Positions 1 through 6,213 of a stretch of 6,213 bases of DNA are shown piece by piece (position 1 is the first letter of the stretch; every line of letters begins with the position of its first letter). The DNA comes from Bacteroidales bacterium (lineage in GTDB: Bacteria; Bacteroidota; Bacteroidia; Bacteroidales; Bacteroidaceae). The stretch lies in NCBI GenBank assembly GCA_030523385.1, contig JAUNIV010000164.1:1-6213 (forward strand), written 5' to 3'. Both the position numbers and the translations under genes were made by a program. The notes under the pieces were generated by a model. That model was not told the origin of the DNA. It saw only the letters and a list, made by a program, of their open reading frames with translations, and made no database searches.

Positions 1-154
1 ACAAGGCGGTATAGCCGTCCTGCGCATGGAGGTATTCCATGATTACCCAATAGGCGCCATATCCGGCCATGCCTTCGTGTTTAATCAGATTCATCACTTT
101 TGCATTGTTGCGTACGTTCCTGTCGTGAGGAAAATAAAAGCTCTTTGTTGCCAT
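1..154 (-). CDS. DUF4373 / Lin1244-Lin1753-like N-terminal domain protein (5' part only)
   Basis: The reverse strand reads ATG at 154-152 and stays open for 51 codons to the window edge, so only the N-terminus is present. The protein begins MATKSFYFPHDRNVRNNAKV and continues with HEGMAGYGAYWVIMEYLHAQ (residues 26-45) and DGYTAL. The pattern YFxHDxxxRNxxK...HGMxGYGxYWxIxExLxxxxGY is what I recall for the N-terminal domain called DUF4373, found in many Bacteroidetes proteins and in phage or mobile-element proteins resembling replication initiators. Its molecular role is not established, and a DNA-binding or replication function is only an inference from homologues. The ATG is chosen because the family motif starts a few residues after it and the DNA upstream is AT-rich and non-coding. 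No strong Shine-Dalgarno sequence is seen, only GAGA about 8 bases upstream. The gene is divergent from the A2M gene. The rest of the protein and its downstream neighbours lie outside the window. Confidence 0.8.
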   Translation of the reverse strand, partial: MATKSFYFPHDRNVRNNAKVMNLIKHEGMAGYGAYWVIMEYLHAQDGYTAL

Positions 155-187
155 ATAATATCTCGTTTCTATTTTTATTAAACAATA

Positions 188-202
188 CCTTTTCTCAAAA
201 GG
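188..202 (-). repeat. Short hairpin in the leader of the DUF4373 gene
   Basis: CCTTTT (188-193) and AAAAGG (197-202) are perfect inverted repeats around the three-base loop CTC. If the minus-strand promoter at 215-223 is real, this hairpin lies in the 5' untranslated leader, ending about 33 bases before the start codon. Six base pairs, mostly A-T, make a weak structure. It could be an mRNA-stabilising hairpin or a small operator, or chance. Confidence 0.35.
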
Positions 203-214
203 AACGCGAAGGTA

Positions 215-223
215 CAAATAATA
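215..223 (-). promoter_or_regulatory. Possible -7 box of the DUF4373 gene (Bacteroides type)
   Basis: On the minus strand this reads TATTATTTG, close to the Bacteroides -7 consensus TAnnTTTG but with one extra base between TA and TTTG. Transcription would start near 205-210 and give a leader of about 50-55 bases. No clear -33 TTTG is visible at the right distance. That position falls in the left arm of the palindrome (241-256), so a protein bound there could control this promoter. This is pattern matching on a degenerate motif. Confidence 0.35.
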
Positions 224-232
224 AAAATAATT

Positions 233-323
233 GGGGTACATTAAATTGATCACTTTATTACGCCCTTAACAACTGGCATTCAAATCATTAAGTGCATAAA
301 AAGTGATCAATTTAACATACCTC
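233..323. repeat. Imperfect palindrome with perfect 16-base arms
   Basis: TTAAATTGATCACTTT (241-256) is the exact reverse complement of AAAGTGATCAATTTAA (300-315). The arms extend outward imperfectly to about 233 and 323: G236-T237-A238 pair with T318-A319-C320, with two mismatched pairs between, and G235 and G233 pair with C321 and C323. Inside, bases 258-269 and 288-299 also pair (TTA, GC and CTTAA blocks with two mismatches), leaving a loop of 270-287. Each perfect arm carries a GATC-centred TGATCA palindrome. The element lies between divergent genes and overlaps the likely -33 region of the minus-strand gene. It could be an operator, a miniature mobile element, a recombination site pair around a 43-base spacer, or a structured RNA. 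The repeat is certain, its role is not. Confidence 0.9.
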
Positions 324-409
324 CTTTTTTAGCAAAAGATTGTTAAGGCCTTCATATCTATCTGTATTACAAGAATAAAGGGGAAACCTATTACTCCATT
401 GTTTTCTCC

Positions 410-418
410 TATACTTTG
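410..418 (+). promoter_or_regulatory. Possible -7 box of the A2M gene (Bacteroides type)
   Basis: TATACTTTG resembles the Bacteroides -7 consensus TAnnTTTG with one extra base between TA and TTTG, the same variant as the candidate on the opposite side. The region about 20 bases upstream holds no good -33 TTTG. If it is used, transcription starts near 425 and the A2M mRNA carries an unusually long leader of about 135 bases. A start site nearer the gene is possible, but I saw no better match between 421 and 560. Confidence 0.35.
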
Positions 419-489
419 CCAATAGCCGATAAAACAATCTCAAGAAAACGTAAACCAATCTGCTTTTTAGTTATTTTAATTAAACGTCG

Positions 490-504
490 TGCAGTCTTCC
501 TGCA
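490..504 (+). repeat. Short hairpin in the A2M leader
   Basis: TGCAG (490-494) and CTGCA (500-504) are perfect inverted repeats around the five-base loop TCTTC. The hairpin ends 56 bases before the A2M start codon and would be inside the leader if the promoter at 410-418 is used. It has no T-run straight after it, so it does not look like an intrinsic terminator. Five base pairs can easily occur by chance. Confidence 0.3.
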
Positions 505-560
505 ATTATTTCGTTTCTTTGTTAAGAACATTCAGTTACGAACCAAAACAAGAACAGAAT

Positions 561-626
561 ATGAAAACAGGTTATTTATGGCTGTTGATGTGGCTGATGG
601 CGGGCATATTCGCTCCCTTGCAGGCA
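561..626 (+). other. Signal peptide of the A2M protein (residues 1-22)
   Basis: Residues 1-22 have one basic residue (K2), a hydrophobic core rich in L, W, M and A (residues 5-18) and end in PLQA. The predicted cut is A22|Q23, giving a mature protein that begins QDYDQMW. A glutamine right after the cut is common in exported Bacteroides proteins. There is no cysteine, so this is a signal peptidase I type leader and not a lipoprotein signal. The mature protein should be soluble in the periplasm or released. Confidence 0.85.
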
Positions 627-3600
627 CAAGATTATGACCAAATGTGGAAAAACGTGGAAGAACTGACACAAGTAAAGGACTTGCCCCAATCGGCACTGAA
701 AGAGGTGCAGCTTATCTATGACAGGGCAAAGGCGGAACAAAACGTGCCGCAAATGATGAAAGCGTATCTGAGCCTGATGAACATACGCGGAAACCTCACT
801 CCCGACAGTCTGCAAGTGGACATTGAGGGATTGGAGAAGTGGGCGGAGAGCGAGCAGAAGCCCGAATACAAGGCGGTGCTCTACTCCATATTGGGCGAAG
901 TGACCCTACCTAAGGATTTTGAGAAAGGATTCAACTGCCTGAAGCTGTCCTTGAAGGATGCGGAGGCATTGGCCGCCTATGATGCCGGAGACATGAAGCC
1001 GATGACGGAAAGCGGAAAGACCAGCCGCAAATACTTCGGCGACAACCTGTACGACCTGCTGGCACGACGGGCCATCCGCTTATGGAACTCATGGCAGGCA
1101 CAACAGCACGGCAACCAGACCATCGCGCTGCCCGAAGGGGTGAGGGACATGAAAGGTTTCGAGCAAGCCACCCTTACGCCGGCTTCGGAATGGGATGCCG
1201 TGGGCGAAAGGCTGATAGCCGCACAGTCGTTGCTGCGCATCTATAGCGCACAGGGCAACCGGAATGCATGGCTGCTCACTGCCGTAGAGACATGGACCAA
1301 CCAACTGATAACTTTGGGCGAAAGTATAAACAGGGATACCGCCGAAGCGCAACTGAAGGAATGGATACAAACCTACGCCGATGCAGAGACCTGTGCCGAA
1401 GTCTATTTGGCATTGGCCAACCAGATGGCAGGCCGCGACAATCCGTCCGAACAGCTGCGGATAGTGCGCGAAGGCATCGCCCGCTACCCGTCTTACGAAC
1501 GGATAAACGAACTGAAGAATGTGGAGAAGCAAATCCTGAATCCTTCGCTGCAACTACAGGTGCTACCTGCCTATCCCGGCAAGGAATTGGGTATACAGGT
1601 ATATCACCGCAATCTGAAAGGCTTTACCTTATATACTTATAAGATAGACTTGCCCGTCACCGAAACGGAAAAGGTGAACCAGAACACGGTCTCCAAATAC
1701 GGGAAGCTCTTGAAGCGGGAACATTTTGACCTCCCTCCCACTCCCGATTACCGCACGGCCTACACCGAACTGAAAACCACCGCACCTGCTAAAGGCATAT
1801 ACTATCTGTTGGCTGCGCCCGACGGGCAGAAGCTCAACCAAGCTTCGGGCACGCTCCTGCCGCTCACTTCATTGCAACTCATTTATCGCTCATGGGGCGA
1901 CAAGCAGTATGAGATGATTGTGGTGGATAAGGACAGCGGACGGCCGGTGGCCAATGCGGAAGTGGTGATTTACTCCCACATGCCCAAAGGATACATGGAA
2001 GAGAAATCCTATCAGACGGATGCCAAAGGAATCGCGACCTTCGAGGGAACCTTGAAGAATCCCATCTATGCCAACGCCCGCACGGCGGATGACAAGTATA
2101 TGGCCATCAGCCGGCTTTGGATAAACAACAACGTGCTTTCCGACACAGAGTCTGCACAGGAACAAGTACGCCTGTTTACCGACCGCTCCATCTACCGCCC
2201 CGGACAGACGGTATATTTCTCCGGTTGGGCTTATGCCTGTATGGAGAACGACCGGGCACAAGTCCTGCCGGGCAAGCAGCTCACCGTAACCTTACGCGAT
2301 GCCAACTGGCAGGAAGTCGAAAAGGTGAACGTCGCAAGCAACGAGTTCGGCTCTTTTGCAGGACAGTTCGTGCTGCCTGCTTCCGGTCTGCCGGGTTCTT
2401 ATACGTTGGTTGCAGAAAAGGAACGGACTTACATACGGGTGGAAGAATACAAGCGACCTACCTTCGAAGTGACCATGGACACCGTCAAGACTGCCTATCG
2501 GGCTGGTGACTCCATCCGGGTGAGCGGTGTGGCACGCACCTTTGCCGGTGCTCCTCTGCAAGGCGCAACCGTGCGTTACAAGGTGGCCCGGATGAAAGAT
2601 TTGTGGTACACACGCGGACAAGAAAGCAATCGGGAAACGGGTGAGACAGTGACCGATGCCGAAGGACGTTTCTCACTCCCCGTATATTTCCTGCCCGAAA
2701 AAGACGAATGGGTAAACCGAGCATATTGTTATGAGATAACGGCCGAAGTAACCAACCTGTCGGGCGAAACGCAAACGGGTACACTGAAATTGCCCATCGG
2801 CACTTCTTCGGTAATAACCGATCTGATTTGCCCGGGAACATGGGTGAAGGAGAAACAAGAGCCTATCACCTTCCGGGTAACCAATCTGAGCAACAAGCCT
2901 GTGGCTACGGAAGTAACTTACACGGTATATCGGATGAACGGAATAGAAAAAGGAGACAGCCTGCTGACCGCCTCCGCCGCATCCAACAAGGAATTGATAG
3001 CCGAAAGCATTTATGCACTCCCTTCGGGCAGATACTTCATAAAGACCACTGCCCGCGACGAATGGGGACGGGAAAGCCATTCGGAACGCGCCATTACCTT
3101 GTTCTCGTATGCCGACCGGAAAGTACCCGGCGGAGGTGATTCATGGTGTTACCTGACGGGCGGCACATTCAACGACAAAGAGCCAGCAACCTTGTTTGTG
3201 GGCAGCAGCAAGCAGGACGTGTGCCTGTTCTACGATGTGTTCAGCGGCAACAAACGGTTGGAGAGCCGGCAGATTCATTTCTCTGACTCCCTGCTATCCT
3301 TCCGCTTTGACTACAAAGAAGAATATGGCGACGGCGTATGGGTGACGTATGCCTTTGTGAAATCGGGCACATTGTATGCCAACGGATTCCGTATCGAGAA
3401 GCCTCAACCCGACAAGCGTCTGCTATTGAAGTGGACGACTTTCCGCGACAAGCTGCAACCCGGAGCCAACGAAGAATGGAAGCTGAACATCCTGCATCCC
3501 GACGGCACACCGGCGCAGGCAGAATTGTTGGCAGCCATGTATGATGCTTCATTGGATGTCTTCAGTAGCCACGATTGGCGTTTCTCACTGGCTTTCACCC

Positions 3601-6213
3601 GCCGCATACCGTGGCATCTTTGGGGGATGCCAAATGAAGACCGCAGATTTTTTTATTTCGACTTCCCCATCCAATGGTTGAAGGCGGAAGCCTTGTCATA
3701 CAGCGACTTGATTTCTCCTTATATCTACAGACCTTTGAGCATCAGAGGCGGCGGATTCCCCATGTATAAGGCACGCGCCATGTCGGCCAATGCAGTGGCA
3801 GTGGAAGAAACCGGAGCTGCCGTAGAAGTGAAATATGTGCCGGTAGCAGTAGAAGAACACGATGCAGCCATCACCGATGTGGTGTTTGAAGAAGAGATTA
3901 TCCCTATCCACGGACAAGAACAAAAGCAAAGAATACCCGACAACTTGCAGCTTCGCCAGAACTTTGCTGAGACAGCTTTCTTCTATCCACAGCTCCGCAC
4001 AGACTCCACAGGTACGGTGAGCATAGCTTTCACATTGCCCGAAAGCCTGACGGAATGGAAATTCATGGGGCTGGCACATACCCTGCAAATGGATTACGGA
4101 CAGATAAGTGCCACGGCTAAGGCAGTCAAAGAGTTTATGCTACAGCCCAACATGCCGCGTTTTGTACGGGTGGGCGACAAGGCGAGCATAGCTGCCACAT
4201 TGGTCAACCTGTCCAAAGAGGCCGTGAGCGGCACTGTCCGCATGGAACTCTTTAATCCGGAGACAGAGAAGGTAATCAGTGTGCAGAAGCAGAAGTTCTC
4301 CGTGCAGCCGGGCGAGACAGGCAAAGTTAGCTTTGCATTCACCGTCAGCGCAGACCATTCGGTATTGGCTTGCCGGATGATAGCAGACGGCGGAACATTC
4401 AGTGACGGCGAACAACGCTACCTCCCCGTACTGACCGACAAGCAGTGGATAACCGAAACACTTCCGCTGAACGTGCGCGGTGAAGGTTCGCAGACTTTCC
4501 CGTTGGATGACTTGTTCAATCGTCACAGCTCCACAGCCGACAAGCACAGGCTGACGGTGGAATTTACGGAAAACCCCGTATGGTATGCCATACAGGCACT
4601 TCCTTCGGTAGCCAATCCGCAGAACGAAGATGCCCTGTCATGGGCCACGGCCTACTATGCCAACAGCTTAGCGGCATACATCGTGCAGACCCATCCGCGC
4701 ATCAAGCAAGTGTTCGACAGTTGGAAGGCACAAGGAGGCTGCAAGGAAACATTCCTGAGCAACCTGCAAAAGAATCTGGAATTGAAAAACATCCTGCTGG
4801 CCGAAACGCCCTGGATAGCCGAAGCTACGGACGAAGCGCAGCAAAGACAGCGCATCGCCACGCTCTTCGACCTGAACGAGATGAACAACCGATTGGCTCT
4901 GTCCGCCCAAAAGCTGCGGGACTTGCAACTGGCGGAAGGTGCATGGAGCTGGTACAAAGGCATGTCGGGCAACCGCTACGTCACTACCCAAATCATGGAG
5001 ATGCTGACCCGTCTGCAAGCACTGACAGGCTCCACACCGGACAACAGCATACAGCAGATGTATCAACAGGGCATGCAATACCTGACCCAACAGGCCGAAA
5101 AGGAATGTAAGGAGATGAAAGAAGCGGAAAAGAAGGGAACTCCTCAGCTCTATCCTTCCGAACAAGTGTTGAAGTATCTGTATATCTGCGCCCTGAACGG
5201 CTCTACGGACTCTCAGGCAAACCGCTATTTCGTGGAGAAGCTGTCCGGCAACCATGCAGGATTGAGCATTTACGGCAAGGCTATCGGAGCCATCGTGTTG
5301 CAGCGTCATGGCAAGACTGCCGCCGCCCGGGCGTTCATGCAGTCCTTGATGGAATATTCGGTAGCCACGGAGGAGATGGGACGTTACTTCGACACACCCA
5401 AAGCACTCTACTCATGGCGTTCCTATAAGATTCCTACCGAAGTAGCTGCCATGGAAGCCCTGCGGCTTCTCGACCCGGACTCACAAGCCATAGACGAGAT
5501 GAAGCTTTGGCTGCTGAAGCAGAAGCAGACACAGGCATGGGATTCTCCGGTCACCACTGCCGATGCCTTGTATGCCCTGATGAGCGGTGTGTCCTCCGAA
5601 GGATTGTCGCCCACGGGAAGAGTTACCATCACTTTGGGCAAGGAAGTCATCTGCACTCCGGAGAACGATGCAGCGGGCTACATCAAGGAAACTCTGACCC
5701 ATGATGTGACGAACGTCCAGCAAGTGACCGTAGAGAAAGAAGGTACGGGCACAGGCTGGGGAGCCATCTATGCACAATACTTAGAGGACATCGACAAAGT
5801 GCAGGGGAAAGGCAACGCCTTGTCCGTCAGCCGCAAGTTGTATAAAGACAAGAAGGCTCTGAGCGAATCGGCCACGCTGAAAGCAGGCGACAAAGTGACC
5901 GTCCGACTGGAGATAAAGGCCGACAGAGACATGGACTTCGTGCAGATAAAGGACGACCGTGCTGCCTGCATGGAGCCTGCCGATGTGCTTTCGGGCTATC
6001 GTTGGTCAGACGGATTGGGTTATTATCAGGTCACCCGTGATGCCTCTTCCCTGTTCTTTATCGACAAGCTGCGCAAAGGCAGTTACGTGCTGGAATATCA
6101 GGTGTATGTAACTAACAACGGTACCTACCGTTCGGGGACAGTCTCCATACAGTCGGCCTACGCACCGGAATTTGGCGGACATGCACCGGGATATAAAGTG
6201 CAGGTGAAGGAGT
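561..6213 (+). CDS. Alpha-2-macroglobulin family protein, thioester-less (3' end cut by window)
   Basis: The frame is open for 1884 codons from ATG 561 to the last whole codon at 6210-6212. Family members are large exported proteins. Thioester forms trap proteases, and bacterial ones are thought to protect the periplasm or cell surface. Seen in order: signal peptide (1-22); a mostly helical region (about 23-325); a beta domain with PGKELGIQVYHRN (about 330-440); an Ig-like segment from residue 450; the MG2 signature DRSIYRPG (541-548); the boundary motif VEEYKRPTFEV (from 627); further macroglobulin-like domains (about 746-1001, including AAMYDASLDVF); a variable linker (1062-1131); the A2M domain starting RQNFAETAFF (1132); a helical toroid-like domain (about 1340-1675); and a C-terminal domain with DDRAACMEP (1798) and YAPEFGGH (1867-1874). 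The thioester CxEQ is missing. The YAPEFGGH end is typical of the C-terminus, so few if any residues are lost, and base 6213 (T) may begin the stop codon. The start is fixed by the signal peptide. The upstream sequence is A-rich without a clear Shine-Dalgarno. Family assignment is firm, while the target and role in this organism are unknown. Confidence 0.93.
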   Translation, partial: MKTGYLWLLMWLMAGIFAPLQAQDYDQMWKNVEELTQVKDLPQSALKEVQLIYDRAKAEQNVPQMMKAYLSLMNIRGNLTPDSLQVDIEGLEKWAESEQKPEYKAVLYSILGEVTLPKDFEKGFNCLKLSLKDAEALAAYDAGDMKPMTESGKTSRKYFGDNLYDLLARRAIRLWNSWQAQQHGNQTIALPEGVRDMKGFEQATLTPASEWDAVGERLIAAQSLLRIYSAQGNRNAWLLTAVETWTNQLITLGESINRDTAEAQLKEWIQTYADAETCAEVYLALANQMAGRDNPSEQLRIVREGIARYPSYERINELKNVEKQILNPSLQLQVLPAYPGKELGIQVYHRNLKGFTLYTYKIDLPVTETEKVNQNTVSKYGKLLKREHFDLPPTPDYRTAYTELKTTAPAKGIYYLLAAPDGQKLNQASGTLLPLTSLQLIYRSWGDKQYEMIVVDKDSGRPVANAEVVIYSHMPKGYMEEKSYQTDAKGIATFEGTLKNPIYANARTADDKYMAISRLWINNNVLSDTESAQEQVRLFTDRSIYRPGQTVYFSGWAYACMENDRAQVLPGKQLTVTLRDANWQEVEKVNVASNEFGSFAGQFVLPASGLPGSYTLVAEKERTYIRVEEYKRPTFEVTMDTVKTAYRAGDSIRVSGVARTFAGAPLQGATVRYKVARMKDLWYTRGQESNRETGETVTDAEGRFSLPVYFLPEKDEWVNRAYCYEITAEVTNLSGETQTGTLKLPIGTSSVITDLICPGTWVKEKQEPITFRVTNLSNKPVATEVTYTVYRMNGIEKGDSLLTASAASNKELIAESIYALPSGRYFIKTTARDEWGRESHSERAITLFSYADRKVPGGGDSWCYLTGGTFNDKEPATLFVGSSKQDVCLFYDVFSGNKRLESRQIHFSDSLLSFRFDYKEEYGDGVWVTYAFVKSGTLYANGFRIEKPQPDKRLLLKWTTFRDKLQPGANEEWKLNILHPDGTPAQAELLAAMYDASLDVFSSHDWRFSLAFTRRIPWHLWGMPNEDRRFFYFDFPIQWLKAEALSYSDLISPYIYRPLSIRGGGFPMYKARAMSANAVAVEETGAAVEVKYVPVAVEEHDAAITDVVFEEEIIPIHGQEQKQRIPDNLQLRQNFAETAFFYPQLRTDSTGTVSIAFTLPESLTEWKFMGLAHTLQMDYGQISATAKAVKEFMLQPNMPRFVRVGDKASIAATLVNLSKEAVSGTVRMELFNPETEKVISVQKQKFSVQPGETGKVSFAFTVSADHSVLACRMIADGGTFSDGEQRYLPVLTDKQWITETLPLNVRGEGSQTFPLDDLFNRHSSTADKHRLTVEFTENPVWYAIQALPSVANPQNEDALSWATAYYANSLAAYIVQTHPRIKQVFDSWKAQGGCKETFLSNLQKNLELKNILLAETPWIAEATDEAQQRQRIATLFDLNEMNNRLALSAQKLRDLQLAEGAWSWYKGMSGNRYVTTQIMEMLTRLQALTGSTPDNSIQQMYQQGMQYLTQQAEKECKEMKEAEKKGTPQLYPSEQVLKYLYICALNGSTDSQANRYFVEKLSGNHAGLSIYGKAIGAIVLQRHGKTAAARAFMQSLMEYSVATEEMGRYFDTPKALYSWRSYKIPTEVAAMEALRLLDPDSQAIDEMKLWLLKQKQTQAWDSPVTTADALYALMSGVSSEGLSPTGRVTITLGKEVICTPENDAAGYIKETLTHDVTNVQQVTVEKEGTGTGWGAIYAQYLEDIDKVQGKGNALSVSRKLYKDKKALSESATLKAGDKVTVRLEIKADRDMDFVQIKDDRAACMEPADVLSGYRWSDGLGYYQVTRDASSLFFIDKLRKGSYVLEYQVYVTNNGTYRSGTVSIQSAYAPEFGGHAPGYKVQVKE
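3744..3953 (+). other. Variable linker at the bait-region position (residues 1062-1131)
   Basis: Between the last macroglobulin-like domain before it and the A2M domain lies a 70-residue segment beginning RGGGFPMYKARAM. It is rich in A, V and E (for example ANAVAVEETGAAVEVKYVPV) and then acidic and Q-rich (VVFEEEIIPIHGQEQKQ). It lacks the regular pattern of the flanking domains. In animal A2Ms and thioester-bearing bacterial ones, an exposed protease-sensitive bait region occurs just before the A2M domain. Placement and composition make this segment the candidate equivalent. Whether any protease cuts it is unknown. Confidence 0.5.
4599..4646 (+). other. Degenerate thioester site (residues 1347-1362)
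   Basis: In thioester A2Ms this position, at the start of the helical toroid domain, carries a CxEQ motif, typically after a Gly-rich or Tyr-Pro turn. Here the protein reads LPSVANPQNEDALSWA, followed by the helix TAYYANSLAAYI that normally follows the thioester. The cysteine and glutamine are both absent, and N1355-E1356-D1357 stand near their places. No thioester can form here. The loss resembles the thioester-less bacterial A2M class (YfaS type) and is, as far as I recall, usual for Bacteroidetes members. Confidence 0.75.

Larger units (their letters stand above)
155..560. other. AT-rich divergent intergenic region
   Basis: This 406-base stretch separates two divergently oriented genes. 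I see no convincing protein-coding gene, tRNA or rRNA in it. It is clearly more AT-rich than the flanking coding DNA. It holds a possible minus-strand promoter (about 215-223), a short hairpin in that gene's leader (188-202), a long imperfect palindrome (233-323), a possible plus-strand promoter (410-418) and a short hairpin (490-504). Bases 324-405 and 421-489 show nothing I can name. Confidence 0.8.

Noticed and set aside
233..330. Reading the palindrome plus the T-run at 325-330 as an intrinsic terminator
   Set aside because: Both neighbouring genes are transcribed away from it, the stem is AT-rich with a large spacer, and the T-run is separated from the perfect arm by about nine bases.
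155..560. CRISPR array, tRNA or riboswitch in the intergenic region
   Set aside because: There are no evenly spaced direct repeats, no cloverleaf with a CCA-end pattern and no riboswitch core that I recognise.
416..637. A 73-codon open frame on the plus strand starting at TTG 416
   Set aside because: It starts inside the candidate promoter, has no recognisable protein character beyond basic low-complexity sequence, and overlaps the signal peptide of the A2M gene in another frame.
4580..5110. A 176-codon plus-strand open frame within the A2M gene
   Set aside because: It is the A2M coding sequence read in another frame. The A2M frame through the same bases gives a coherent helical toroid domain.
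4668..5309. A 213-codon open frame on the minus strand
   Set aside because: It lies wholly inside the A2M gene opposite a well-supported frame. Its His/Leu/Gln-rich composition is what antisense reading of this coding sequence gives.
561..6213. Frameshift or internal stop in the very long A2M frame
   Set aside because: Translating in the frame set by ATG 561 gave no stop, and family motifs near residues 541, 627, 1132, 1347 and 1867 all fall in that same frame.

Overview
This window looks like chromosomal DNA from a Bacteroidales bacterium, most likely Bacteroides or a close relative. Three things point there: the two recognisable proteins have the form these families take in that group, the A-rich leaders have no strong Shine-Dalgarno sequence, and the coding DNA is moderately GC-rich (roughly half by eye) beside a very AT-rich intergenic region. 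No species can be assigned by reading alone.

Layout. Bases 1-154 hold the first 51 codons of a minus-strand gene whose protein starts like the DUF4373 (Lin1244/Lin1753-like N-terminal) family. Bases 155-560 are a non-coding region between two divergent genes. It holds a possible promoter for each side, a small hairpin on each side, and a striking imperfect palindrome (233-323) with perfect 16-base arms. Bases 561-6213 are one very long plus-strand reading frame, open for 1884 codons to the window edge. It encodes an exported alpha-2-macroglobulin (A2M) family protein that appears complete except for its last codon or codons.

The A2M protein has a cleavable signal peptide without a lipobox, an alpha-helical N-terminal part, and a series of macroglobulin-like beta domains that includes an MG2 signature. 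A variable linker sits where a bait region would lie. Then come an A2M domain, an alpha-helical toroid-like domain and a C-terminal macroglobulin-like domain. The CxEQ thioester motif of trapping A2Ms is absent, so if the protein is a protease trap it should not work by covalent attachment through a thioester.

The two genes diverge and there is no sign that they share a pathway. The window is mostly one ordinary large housekeeping or accessory gene. The part not explained by known features is the palindrome between the divergent promoters.
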